A stretch of DNA of 12,965 bases from DATBAT01 sp036271375 (GCA_036271375.1 DATBAT010000466.1:1-12965); one strand, 5' to 3'; positions 1-7,238 are shown, counted from the first letter of the stretch. Translations and numbers: made by a program. The notes: a model not told the origin generated them from the letters alone.

Positions 1-341
1 TGATTCCAGTTGTCCCCGGGCAGATTTCCGTCAGTGCTGACGGAACCGTCTCGGTGAATGGCGCGATCACCGGCAAAATCAAGCTCGTGGACTTCAAGCC
101 GGGCGCAGCCCTCGAGAGTGCCGGCAAGAATTACTACACCGCTCCCAAAGACGCAGAAATTCCGGCAGCCAAGGCTGAGCTGCGCGAGGGAATGTTGGAA
201 TCCTCAAACGTCAACCCCATCGCCAGCGCAGTTGATTTGATCACCGTACAGCGCTATTCAGATTTGATGCAACGCGCTCTATCACTCTTTGACTCGCAAT
301 TTAACAAGATCGCAACCGAAGACCTCCCGCGAATTGGCTAA
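1..341 (+). CDS. flgF: Flagellar basal-body rod protein FlgF, C-terminal part
   Basis: The reading frame is already open at base 3 and ends with TAA at 339-341, so this is the 3' part of a gene that starts outside the window; 112 complete codons are visible. FlgF is a proximal-rod component of the flagellar basal body, exported by the flagellar type III system. The visible part has the C-terminal signature of the FlgF/FlgG family: LREGMLESSNVNP, followed by the amphipathic helix that ends such proteins (VDLITVQRYSDLMQRAL...). FlgG-type genes share this signature; the call of FlgF rests on a complete flgG lying immediately downstream, 13 bases away, as in the usual flgFG order. Confidence 0.9.
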   Translation, partial: IPVVPGQISVSADGTVSVNGAITGKIKLVDFKPGAALESAGKNYYTAPKDAEIPAAKAELREGMLESSNVNPIASAVDLITVQRYSDLMQRALSLFDSQFNKIATEDLPRIG

Positions 342-354
342 GGAGAATCTATAA

Positions 355-1146
355 ATGTTTCGTGCCCTTTACACAGCCGCCAGCGGGATGACCGCGCAGC
401 AGCTCAATCTGGACAACATCGCCAACAACCTTTCGAACTCCGGCACCTCGGGGTTCCGCCGCCGCCGCTTGCAGTTCACCGACCTGCTCTACCAGAACAT
501 GGTGATGCCGGGTTCGGCCGCCACCGCGCAGACCACGGTCTCTACGGGGCTTCAAGTTGGATTGGGGACGCGCGCCGGAGCCTCAGAAATTGTCCAGATG
601 CAGGGCGACCTCACGCAAACCGATAATCCCCTCGATCTCGCCATCAAGGGAGCGGGCTTTTTCCAAATCACATTGCCCAGCGGAGAAATCGGATACACCC
701 GCGCCGGAAATTTCCATCTCGACGGCCAGGGAAGTTTGGTTACCGCGGATGGCGATCCTCTGGAACCCGCGATCACCATTCCTACGGACGCTACCTCGGT
801 CACCATCGGCGCCGACGGCACCGTCTCGGTAACGCAACCCGGACAGACCGCCGCGCAACAGGTCGGCGCGATCCAGTTGGCGTTGTTCGCTAACCCCGGC
901 GGACTGAATAGTGTTGGTAAGAATCTGTTCCTGGCGACAACCGCTTCCGGCGACGCAGTGATTGGAACTCCCGGCGGAGCCGAGGGTTTGGGAACGCTTT
1001 CGCAAGGCATGCAGGAAGGTTCGAACGTAAACGTGGTGCAGGAATTTATCGAAATGATTCTGGCGCAGCGTTCTTACGAATCGAATTCACGCGTGGTGCA
1101 GGCTGCCGACCAGATGTTGCAGCAGCTCAACAACCTCGGACACTGA
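355..1146 (+). CDS. flgG: Flagellar distal rod protein FlgG
   Basis: FlgG polymerises into the distal rod, the drive shaft that crosses the P- and L-rings. The product is 263 residues, close to the 260 of enteric FlgG. The N-terminus carries the rod/hook family motif (ANNLSNSGTSGF, residues 23-34) with an unusual run of four arginines directly after it. The C-terminus has the paired motif EGSNVNVVQEFIEMI (from about residue 221) and a final helix ending QLNNLGH. A good ribosome binding site, AGGAGA, lies at 341-346 and supports the ATG. The stop codon overlaps the next start by one base (TGATG), so flgA is probably translationally coupled. Confidence 0.96.
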   Translation: MFRALYTAASGMTAQQLNLDNIANNLSNSGTSGFRRRRLQFTDLLYQNMVMPGSAATAQTTVSTGLQVGLGTRAGASEIVQMQGDLTQTDNPLDLAIKGAGFFQITLPSGEIGYTRAGNFHLDGQGSLVTADGDPLEPAITIPTDATSVTIGADGTVSVTQPGQTAAQQVGAIQLALFANPGGLNSVGKNLFLATTASGDAVIGTPGGAEGLGTLSQGMQEGSNVNVVQEFIEMILAQRSYESNSRVVQAADQMLQQLNNLGH

Positions 1147-1721
1147 TGACTAACCGCCTCTATCTTGCAGTTGCGATTTTGCTGGCCGTTTCAGCCGCCG
1201 GCGCGCAGACGATTTCCGAACGGACCCCTGTGTCGGAAGATCGCATTGTCTACGCGCTGGCCGGCTTTCATTTGGCGGTGCAGAAGTCGCAACTGCAGCT
1301 TCTCTCGGATGTGAGCACGAAGAGCCGTTCCGGTTACTTGCAACTGGTGGAAGTCGAGCGCTGGAACCAGAGCGACGCGCTGGCAAAGTTCCGCTGCATG
1401 AAGAGTGGCGATTGCTTGCCATTTTTTGTCGCCATTCATTGGCCGACTTCGGTGGATCGTGATCTCGCGCTGGCGGGCTCTAACCGCAACAGGACGGTCC
1501 GCGCGTTCGAGAAACCCGCCTTTAGGAACAAAGAAATGCTGGTTCGCGCTGGACAACAAGCGACGTTGGTCATCGCCAACAGCAAATTCCACGCGACCAC
1601 GCCCATCATCTGCCTGCAAGCCGGCAGTCAGGGGCAAAAAGTTCGCATCGCCACCATGGACCGCAAAAAAATTGCACTGGCCGAAGTGATCGATAGCGGC
1701 GTACTGAGAGGCAGTTTCTGA
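1146..1721 (+). CDS. flgA: Flagellar P-ring assembly chaperone FlgA (divergent)
   Basis: FlgA is a periplasmic chaperone that helps FlgI assemble into the P-ring. The 191-residue product starts with a Sec signal peptide (residues 1-20, cleavage likely at AGA|QT). The last 60 residues fit the SAF/FlgA chaperone domain: VRAGQQATLVIANSKFHATT, then a G-x-x-G-x-x-V-R-I-x-T strand and a final hairpin ending VIDSGVLRGSF. The middle is poorly conserved and contains C84 and C90 (CMKSGDC), a possible disulphide in the periplasm. The position between flgG and flgH/flgI supports the call better than similarity alone. The start ATG overlaps the flgG stop; the stop TGA overlaps the proposed CTG start of flgH. 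Confidence 0.83.
   Translation: MTNRLYLAVAILLAVSAAGAQTISERTPVSEDRIVYALAGFHLAVQKSQLQLLSDVSTKSRSGYLQLVEVERWNQSDALAKFRCMKSGDCLPFFVAIHWPTSVDRDLALAGSNRNRTVRAFEKPAFRNKEMLVRAGQQATLVIANSKFHATTPIICLQAGSQGQKVRIATMDRKKIALAEVIDSGVLRGSF
1706..1711 (+). promoter_or_regulatory. Ribosome binding site GAGAGG for flgH (decides the start)
   Basis: GAGAGG lies six bases before the CTG at 1718. No ATG, GTG or TTG exists in this frame between the in-frame TAG at 1694-1696 and a TTG at 1796. This site therefore supports the CTG start. The TTG at 1796 would cut off the signal peptide. Confidence 0.6.
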
Positions 1722-2407
1722 AACGTTATCTACAACTCGCAGCCCTGCTTCTGGTCTCAGCCACCGCTCATGCCGGGTTCAAGCCGAAGAACACGTTGCA
1801 GACGCGTGAAGAATATCTTTCGCGCGTACAACAGCAGCAAGCCGAAACCGCGGACTTGCGCACTACCGGCAGCCTCTGGGTCAACGGTGGAACGCTGGCG
1901 GACCTCAGCACCGATTACAAAGCCACGCACCTGAACGACACCATCATCATCCAGATAGTGCAGCAGACGGTTTCAGAGGCGACGGGCAATACGACAACTG
2001 GCCGCGATCTGACCGCAAACTCCGCGATTACCGCGCTGCCGGGAAAACTGAATGTCGGCGGCGTAAACCCTTTGCTCGGGATGAATTCGTCGACCGCGCA
2101 AAAGGGACAGGGCTCAACCACCAGCAGTTCGAAGTTGCAAACCAGCCTTGCTGGCCAGGTAATCGCGGTGCTGCCCAACGGCAACTTAGTGGTCGAAGCC
2201 CAGCGTCAAGTACTGCTCAACCACGAAAAAGAAACCGCCATCGTGCGGGGCATCGTGCGGCCCGGAGACGTCGGTCCCAGCAACATCGTGCTCTCAACTT
2301 CTCTGTCGAATCTTGAAATTGAACTCAAAGGCAAGGGCGTGGTCAGCGATGCAACACGCCCGCCCAGCATCGTGATGAAGATCCTTACGCGGATACTGTC
2401 GTTCTGA
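1718..2407 (+). CDS. flgH: Flagellar L-ring protein FlgH, CTG start, no lipobox
   Basis: FlgH forms the L-ring, the outer-membrane bushing of the flagellar motor. The body of the protein matches the family: GSLWVNGG, then a segment ending LNDTIIIQIVQQT, LAGQVIAVLPNGNLVVEAQRQ, and the VRPGDV.PSN..LSTSLSN.EIELKGKG region. I place the start at CTG 1718: it has a ribosome binding site six bases upstream, overlaps the flgA stop as CTGA, and restores a signal peptide (KRYLQLAALLLVSATAHA|GF). The product is then 229 residues, near the 232 of enteric FlgH. The first standard start, TTG 1796, would give 203 residues with no export signal. Enteric FlgH is a lipoprotein; here no cysteine follows the signal peptide, so the protein is probably cleaved by signal peptidase I and not lipidated. 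Confidence 0.88.
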   Translation: MKRYLQLAALLLVSATAHAGFKPKNTLQTREEYLSRVQQQQAETADLRTTGSLWVNGGTLADLSTDYKATHLNDTIIIQIVQQTVSEATGNTTTGRDLTANSAITALPGKLNVGGVNPLLGMNSSTAQKGQGSTTSSSKLQTSLAGQVIAVLPNGNLVVEAQRQVLLNHEKETAIVRGIVRPGDVGPSNIVLSTSLSNLEIELKGKGVVSDATRPPSIVMKILTRILSF

Positions 2408-2411
2408 ACTC

Positions 2412-3581
2412 ATGTTTATTGCTCACACATCGCCGCTAAAGAAATCCTGGCTCCGGGGGATGCTGTTCGCGTTTTCTCTGATTCAGCCGCTGTTCGCCAG
2501 CGACACCCTGACCACGACCGATAAAGCCAAGGTCGATAACCTGGTATTGGTGCGCGACATCACCACGCTCGCCGGCGTGCGTGACAATCCTCTTGTCGGG
2601 TACGGCATCGTCGTAGGACTCAACGGCACGGGCGATCGCCGTCAGACAGTCTTCACAACGCAGACTCTTGCCAACGTCATGCAGCGCATGGGAGTGCAAA
2701 TTCCTCCCGCACAAGTTCGCGTCAATAATGTAGCAGCGGTTTTTGTGACTGCGGCGCTTCCCGCCTTTGGCAGGCCGGGAATGAAACTCGACATCACAGT
2801 GTCTTCCATCGGCGACGCTAAGAGCCTTGAAGGCGGAGTGCTTCTGCTCACGCCGCTACGCGGACCCGACGGACAAATTTACGCCTCAGCCCAGGGCGGC
2901 CTTACGCTTGGCGGATACACCGCCGGCGGCGGCGCCGGTAATAGTAAGCAAGTCAACCACACAACCGTAGGGCGTGTTCCCGACGGCGCGACCATCGAAC
3001 GTGACACCGCGCTCGACATCAGTCACCTCAGTACCGTCTCGCTGATGCTGCGCGATCCCGATTTCACCGCCAGCGTCGATATCGCCAGCGCCATCAACAC
3101 CAGTTTCGGCAAGCCGGTCGCCACCGCGCTCGATAGCCGCCGCATCGATGTCAACGTCGCACAAGCGGGAGTCGCGAGTGTTCCTGAACTCATCTCACGC
3201 GTGCAAAATCTGGGGATCAAATTTCATCCTCCAGCCAAGGTCGTAGTCGACGAACGCACCGGAACCATTGTGATGGGGGGAGACGTGAAGCTCTCGACCG
3301 TTTCGGTTCTTCACGGCAACCTGAATATCGAAGTAGCCACCACCTTCTCAGTTTCGCAGCCGGAACCTTTCTCCAAAAACGGAGATACCGTCGTCGTTCC
3401 TGAAACTACAGTCAAGGCTAGTGAGAGTTCCGTCGGGAAAATTCAACTGGGCGACGGCGCCAGCGTCGAAGATCTCGTCAATGGTCTCCACTCGGTAGGC
3501 GCGACCGCTCGCGACGTAGTCGCCATCCTGCAAGCCATTAAGGCCGCGGGCGGCCTGCGCGCTGCATTGGAGGTCTTGTAA
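2412..3581 (+). CDS. flgI: Flagellar P-ring protein FlgI
   Basis: FlgI forms the periplasmic P-ring around the rod, in the peptidoglycan layer. The 389-residue product has a signal peptide of about 29 residues (KK..R n-region, cleavage near LFA|SD). It then shows the family's opening block, VRDITTLAGVRDNPLVGYGI followed by VVGLNGTGD (about residues 48-76). Further family blocks are NVAAVFVTAALPAFGRPG, LEGGVLLLTPLRGPDG, VVVDERTGTIVMGG and the C-terminal VEDLV.GL...GATARDVVAILQAIK. The start lies four bases after flgH; an ATG at 2460 is possible but would leave a signal peptide without its basic end. The stop overlaps the flgJ start by one base (TAATG). Confidence 0.96.
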   Translation: MFIAHTSPLKKSWLRGMLFAFSLIQPLFASDTLTTTDKAKVDNLVLVRDITTLAGVRDNPLVGYGIVVGLNGTGDRRQTVFTTQTLANVMQRMGVQIPPAQVRVNNVAAVFVTAALPAFGRPGMKLDITVSSIGDAKSLEGGVLLLTPLRGPDGQIYASAQGGLTLGGYTAGGGAGNSKQVNHTTVGRVPDGATIERDTALDISHLSTVSLMLRDPDFTASVDIASAINTSFGKPVATALDSRRIDVNVAQAGVASVPELISRVQNLGIKFHPPAKVVVDERTGTIVMGGDVKLSTVSVLHGNLNIEVATTFSVSQPEPFSKNGDTVVVPETTVKASESSVGKIQLGDGASVEDLVNGLHSVGATARDVVAILQAIKAAGGLRAALEVL

Positions 3582-4033
3582 TGCCGCAAATCAACGCACT
3601 TTCCGGAGCCGACGCCAGCCAGAGCCTGCTGCAATCCCGCACTCAGGGGCTGTCGCAGACCGCAGCGATAGCGGCAAAGTCGCAGGACAAATCGAAGATC
3701 GAAGCCGCTGCCAATCAATTCGAGTCCATACTGCTGCAAAAATGGCTCGAGGACGCCGAGCATTCTTTCGCTCAGGTCCCGGGCGGCGACTCCGAAGACC
3801 AACCCGCTTCCGATCCGGGAGCAGATCAATTCAAGAGCCTAGCCATGCAACAACTCGCAGAAAAAATGACCGCCTCCGGGGGCGTTGGAATCGCGAAAAT
3901 GATCGTGCGCCAAATGTCCCACAAGACCAATAATGAGGTCAACTCCTCGCAAGTGACTGATTCCAAAGATGTGACTAACGGGGTATTACCTCCTCGTAAT
4001 GAAATTAAAGTTCCGGAACGAAAGGACCGATAA
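3581..4033 (+). CDS. flgJ: Rod-binding protein FlgJ, single-domain (no muramidase)
   Basis: The protein matches the N-terminal rod-binding/rod-cap domain of FlgJ: AANQFESILLQKWLEDAEHS (residues 43-62) and the helix pair around LAMQQLAEKMTASGGVGIAKMIVRQM (about 87-112). At 150 residues it is about half the length of enteric FlgJ and lacks the C-terminal glucosaminidase domain, so an enzyme encoded elsewhere must open the peptidoglycan for the rod. The last 38 residues are polar and probably disordered. The gene is coupled to flgI by a one-base overlap. Its final codons are embedded in a sigma-28-like promoter (TAAAGTTC at 4006-4013, ACCGATAA at 4026-4033), which may constrain the C-terminal sequence. 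Confidence 0.88.
   Translation: MPQINALSGADASQSLLQSRTQGLSQTAAIAAKSQDKSKIEAAANQFESILLQKWLEDAEHSFAQVPGGDSEDQPASDPGADQFKSLAMQQLAEKMTASGGVGIAKMIVRQMSHKTNNEVNSSQVTDSKDVTNGVLPPRNEIKVPERKDR
4006..4033 (+). promoter_or_regulatory. Sigma-28 (FliA)-like promoter for flgM-flgN-flgK-flgL
   Basis: The sequence shows TAAAGTTC (4006-4013), a 12-base spacer, and ACCGATAA (4026-4033). The enterobacterial FliA consensus is TAAAGTTT-N11-GCCGATAA: seven of eight bases match in each box, and the spacer is one base longer. Transcription would begin near 4039-4041, leaving room for the flgM ribosome binding site (AGGCAGGTG, around 4049-4057) before its ATG at 4063. The position at the border between basal-body genes and late genes is where a sigma-28 promoter is expected. 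The -10 box includes the flgJ stop codon. Confidence 0.68.
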
Positions 4034-4062
4034 GGGTCCAGCCCAAAAAGGCAGGTGCTGAA

Positions 4063-4338
4063 ATGAGAATCGATTCCAACCGACCCGTCGCCACCGACTT
4101 AACCACCGAGAAGGCCAAGAACTCTGGCAAAGGGGACAACGCTGCCGCCGCGAACGAACAGGCGCACGATGCATTCTCCGTCGATACCGTGAGCGTCGGC
4201 GCCCTGCAAGCCAAGGCGTTGGCCACTCCCGAAGTGCGCCAGGAAAAAGTGCAGGCGTTGCGCGAAGCGATTCGCAACGGCAGTTACGAAATTGATCCCG
4301 CAAACATCGCCGACGCGATGCTGAGGGACGCAAGCTAG
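4063..4338 (+). CDS. flgM: Anti-sigma-28 factor FlgM
   Basis: FlgM binds the flagellar sigma factor FliA and keeps it inactive until the hook is finished; it is then exported and late genes are switched on. The 91-residue product has the usual size and layout: a disordered, polar N-terminal half and a conserved C-terminal sigma-binding region, VRQEKVQALREAIRNGSYEI (residues 58-77), followed by DPANIADAML. It is the first gene after the sigma-28-like promoter and heads the flgM-N-K-L group, so FliA would drive its own inhibitor. FliA itself is not in the window. A long palindrome follows the stop codon. Confidence 0.92.
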   Translation: MRIDSNRPVATDLTTEKAKNSGKGDNAAAANEQAHDAFSVDTVSVGALQAKALATPEVRQEKVQALREAIRNGSYEIDPANIADAMLRDAS

Positions 4339-4342
4339 AAGG

Positions 4343-4427
4343 GATTTGTAATTTGGTAATCGGGCAATTTGTAAATTAAAACCCGTCCTTAAATTACAAA
4401 ATTACCCGATTACAAAATTACAAAATC
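4343..4427. repeat. Long AT-rich imperfect palindrome between flgM and flgN
   Basis: The left arm (4343-4379) and right arm (4389-4427) are near-perfect reverse complements around a 9-base centre (AACCCGTCC, 4380-4388). Within each arm runs a pattern of the type GATTTGTAATTTGGTAATCGGG on the left, answered by CCCGATTACAAAATTACAAAATC on the right, with about two or three mismatches and two single-base gaps. The arms are themselves made of short repeated words (TTTGTAA, GGTAATCGGG). The element is much richer in AT than the flanking genes. It fills almost the whole 99-base gap, ending one base before the flgN ribosome binding site (AGG, 4428-4430). It looks like a REP- or MITE-like dispersed element; as RNA it would form a long hairpin. 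Confidence 0.85.
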
Positions 4428-4437
4428 AGGTTTACCG

Positions 4438-4887
4438 ATGACCAACCTTCCCCTACACGACGACGCTGGCGCCTGGACCGAGGCCATTGCGGCGCTGCGC
4501 TCGCTTTCCGCCGAGGTCAATGCGGGATTTCTTGCGTTGAGCCAGAACGATCTCCAACAATTTGAAGCGCGCGTCGCCGCTCAGGAAAAACTCTGCGACT
4601 CGTTGCGCAGCTCAGGGTTGTTCAGCGCCGAGAAACTGAAGATGTTCGCGGCTGAAATGAAGAAAGCCGCAGCCAGCGTACGCAACGCCAACGCGCCAAC
4701 GCCCGCGCAGCGGTTGTTTGAAATCCAGAAGGAGCTTTCGCACCTTAACCGTGTCTACTCCAACCTGGTTGGCCGCGGGCAGGAATTGTTCAGCATCTTG
4801 ATTGCTCTTCAAAAGGGAATTCGTCAGGAATATTCGCGGCAAGGCAAAGCCGTTTCCGCCGACCATACCTGGTCATGTGAGGTTTAG
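4438..4887 (+). CDS. flgN: FlgN-like flagellar export chaperone
   Basis: FlgN is a cytoplasmic chaperone that delivers FlgK and FlgL to the flagellar export gate. The product is 149 residues, close to the 138 of enteric FlgN, and almost entirely helical and polar, with long stretches suited to a coiled coil (about residues 10-75 and 85-130: QRLFEIQKELSHLNRVYSNL). FlgN is poorly conserved between phyla; the call rests on size, helical character and position directly between flgM and flgK. Residues LNRVYSNLVGRGQELF resemble the C-terminal part of the family. The gene follows the palindrome, so its translation may be sensitive to that hairpin. Confidence 0.78.
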   Translation: MTNLPLHDDAGAWTEAIAALRSLSAEVNAGFLALSQNDLQQFEARVAAQEKLCDSLRSSGLFSAEKLKMFAAEMKKAAASVRNANAPTPAQRLFEIQKELSHLNRVYSNLVGRGQELFSILIALQKGIRQEYSRQGKAVSADHTWSCEV

Positions 4888-4892
4888 TTAGG

Positions 4893-6260
4893 ATGTCGTC
4901 AGGACTTACCGGATCGATGCTGATTGCGGTACACGCTCTCATGGTGCAGCAGAGCGCCATCAGCACCACCTCTAACAACATTGCGAACGTCAACACGCCC
5001 GGATACTCGCGGCAGGTGCCGGTCCTTTCCGAAGCCACGCCGGAGAATGAGGCCGGCATCACTTATGGCACCGGCGTGAACCTCGACCAGATCAGCAGCA
5101 TTCGCGATCGCCTACTTGAACTTCGCATCAACGACGAGACCCAACGCCAGGGCGATGCTCAGGCGCAGCTCGGATCGCTGGCGCAGGTGCAGAGCTTGTT
5201 CAGCGATACCGAACACGGTCTCGGTACTGACCTCACTGCGTTCTTCAACAGTCTGAACCAGCTCTCGACTGATCCAACCAGCATTCCGCAGCGCCAGGCC
5301 GTGCTCACCGCCGCCGGAAACATAGCCAGTGATTTTCACAACACGGTGACGCAGCTTACCAATATCCAGAGCAACTTGAATCTCAGCGTCACCCAGGCAG
5401 TGAACCAGGTCAACACACTCACCCCGCAGATCGCCGCGCTTAATACTCAGATCGCGGCCCTCCAAAAATTAGGGCAGGACGCCGGCTCGATCGAGGATCA
5501 GCGGACGGTTTTGATCAAGCAGCTATCGACCTTGACCGATGTCGCCGTCATTCAATCGGATGAGGGCTACACCCTCACCACTTCCAATGGCAGCCCACTA
5601 GTGGTCGCCGGACACAGCTACACCCTGCAAGCCTCCGCTGACTCGACGGGTATGCAGCACGTTTACTCGCAGGGCGACGATATCACCAGCACCATGCAGG
5701 GCGGCCAGATCAGTGGCTTCATTGCCGTACGCGACCAGGTGATCCCGCAAGTCGTGTCGTCGTTGAACGACCTCGCCGGCGGTCTCGCCACCAACTTCAA
5801 TGCGGCGCATCAAGGTGGGTTCGATCTGGCAGGAAACGCCGGGCAGAATTTCTTCGGTACCGCAACCGGCGCGGGCGCGGCAGCAAATTTCTCGGTGCAG
5901 ATCACCGATCCCACGCTGATCGCCGCCAGCTCCGATGGCTCGGCAGGCAGCAGTGGCAATCTGAACCAGTTGCAGGCGGTGCAGACTCAGGCTTTACCGA
6001 GCGGAACCAAACCACTGGATCTCTATTCGCAAATCGTTTTCAACGTCGGCAATGCCACGGCGCAGCAACAAGCGAAGTCAGACGCCAGCGACGTCAGCCT
6101 GCAGCAACTCAACGATCAGCGGGGAGCAGTCTCCGGCGTTTCCCTCGACGAGGAAACCACCAACCTGATCCGCTATCAACATGCTTATGCTGCTTCCGCG
6201 CGTGTCATCAGCGTGGTCGACCAGCTGACCCAAGTCCTCTTGAACATGATGGGCACATAG
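4893..6260 (+). CDS. flgK: Hook-filament junction protein 1, FlgK
   Basis: FlgK (HAP1) is the first of the two junction proteins between hook and filament. The N-terminus has the axial-protein motif NNIANVNTPGYSRQ (residues 28-41). The C-terminus has the partner helix DEETTNLIRYQHAYAASARV...VDQLTQVLLNMMGT. The variable middle (roughly 100-390) is rich in N, Q, S and T, typical of exported axial proteins. It is 455 residues, shorter than the 547 of enteric FlgK, as in many bacteria with a reduced central domain. The start lies five bases after the flgN stop; a GAGG stretch near 4878-4881 is the likely ribosome binding site. Confidence 0.95.
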   Translation: MSSGLTGSMLIAVHALMVQQSAISTTSNNIANVNTPGYSRQVPVLSEATPENEAGITYGTGVNLDQISSIRDRLLELRINDETQRQGDAQAQLGSLAQVQSLFSDTEHGLGTDLTAFFNSLNQLSTDPTSIPQRQAVLTAAGNIASDFHNTVTQLTNIQSNLNLSVTQAVNQVNTLTPQIAALNTQIAALQKLGQDAGSIEDQRTVLIKQLSTLTDVAVIQSDEGYTLTTSNGSPLVVAGHSYTLQASADSTGMQHVYSQGDDITSTMQGGQISGFIAVRDQVIPQVVSSLNDLAGGLATNFNAAHQGGFDLAGNAGQNFFGTATGAGAAANFSVQITDPTLIAASSDGSAGSSGNLNQLQAVQTQALPSGTKPLDLYSQIVFNVGNATAQQQAKSDASDVSLQQLNDQRGAVSGVSLDEETTNLIRYQHAYAASARVISVVDQLTQVLLNMMGT

Positions 6261-6277
6261 AAGAAGAGAAAAAGATT

Positions 6278-7168
6278 ATGCGAGTTAATCCCGATTCCAC
6301 GCCCGATATTCTTTCCGCCATTTGGAAGACGCAGTCACAGGCCCAGACCGCGCTCGAGCAACTTTCTACCGGCAAGCGCGTGAATCGTCCATCGGACGAT
6401 CCCGCTGCGGCCGCTACGGTGGTGCAGAATCAGGCCGAGCAGGACCGCATCGACCAGTACACGCAGAGCGTCAATAGCTTGAACTCGCAATTCCAGACCG
6501 CCGACGCTACCTTAAGCACCATGGTGACTTCCCTGAACCGCGCCGTCAGCCTTGGGGTCGAAGCCGGCAACAGTTCGCTGTCCGACCAAAATCGCCAAAG
6601 TATCGCCCAGGAAGCCCAGGGAGTCCTCGACCAGTTGGTGCAGCTGGCCAACACATCGTTCAACGGCAGCTACATTTTTGCCGGCACCAACACCACACAA
6701 CAGCCTTTTACCGTGACCGCTTCCGGTGTCACTTACAACGGCAACAGCGGCGTCAACCAAGTCGCCATCGCCGACGGAAGAACGCTGCAATCCAACCTTC
6801 CCGGCAATCAGATTTTCCAAAGTTCCGGCAGTGACGTTCTCGGCTCGGTGCAGCAACTGGTCACCGCGCTGCAAAGCGGCGATACCACTGCCATTCAGAC
6901 GGCAACATCTTCGATCAGCAGCGCGCTAAACTATCTCAACGGTCAGCGTGTTTTCTACGGCAACGGCATGGACCAACTAAGCGACGACACTACCATGCTG
7001 AATTCCACCAAGCTGAATCTTCAAGCCCAGCAAACAGCCCTGGTTGGGGCCGACCCAACGCAAGCCGCAACCGATTTATCCAAGGCCGAGACTGCAAACC
7101 AAGCTGCACTGGCCGCAGCCGGGCGCGTATTGTCGAAGAGCTTGCTGGACTATCTGCCCATCACTTAA
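6278..7168 (+). CDS. flgL: Hook-filament junction protein 3, FlgL
   Basis: FlgL (HAP3) joins FlgK to the flagellin filament and is a flagellin homologue. The 296-residue product has the flagellin-type N-terminus (ALEQLSTGKRVNRPSDDPAA, then AA and a coiled-coil region) and the C-terminal block ETANQAALAAAGRVLSKSLLDYL, both needed for packing into the axial structure. The middle carries the usual FNGSYIFAGTNT segment of FlgL. It lies 17 bases after flgK with a purine-rich leader (AGAAGAGAAAAAG) and is the last gene of the flagellar group; what follows is a tRNA. Confidence 0.94.
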   Translation: MRVNPDSTPDILSAIWKTQSQAQTALEQLSTGKRVNRPSDDPAAAATVVQNQAEQDRIDQYTQSVNSLNSQFQTADATLSTMVTSLNRAVSLGVEAGNSSLSDQNRQSIAQEAQGVLDQLVQLANTSFNGSYIFAGTNTTQQPFTVTASGVTYNGNSGVNQVAIADGRTLQSNLPGNQIFQSSGSDVLGSVQQLVTALQSGDTTAIQTATSSISSALNYLNGQRVFYGNGMDQLSDDTTMLNSTKLNLQAQQTALVGADPTQAATDLSKAETANQAALAAAGRVLSKSLLDYLPIT

Positions 7169-7178
7169 ACGCGCGCGT

Positions 7179-7207
7179 TTGACTATCCCCCGCATGTGGG
7201 CGAGAAT
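7179..7207 (+). promoter_or_regulatory. Possible promoter for tRNA-Ala
   Basis: TTGACT (7179-7184) and GAGAAT (7202-7207) are separated by 17 bases. They match the housekeeping consensus at five of six and four of six positions. Start of transcription would fall near 7213, about 39 bases before the tRNA. The match is moderate and the -10 box is weak. Confidence 0.35.
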
Positions 7208-7212
7208 CGTAG

Positions 7213-7238
7213 AGGACTGGGCGCCGGCCCATTGTCCT
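7213..7238 (+). terminator. GC-rich hairpin after flgL, terminator or tRNA leader
   Basis: AGGAC-TGGGC (7213-7222) pairs with GCCCA-TT-GTCCT (7227-7238) around a GCCG loop: ten base pairs with a two-base bulge. No T-run follows, so it is not a classical intrinsic terminator. It lies 45 bases after flgL and 14 before the tRNA, so it could end flagellar transcription or be part of the tRNA leader. Confidence 0.35.
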
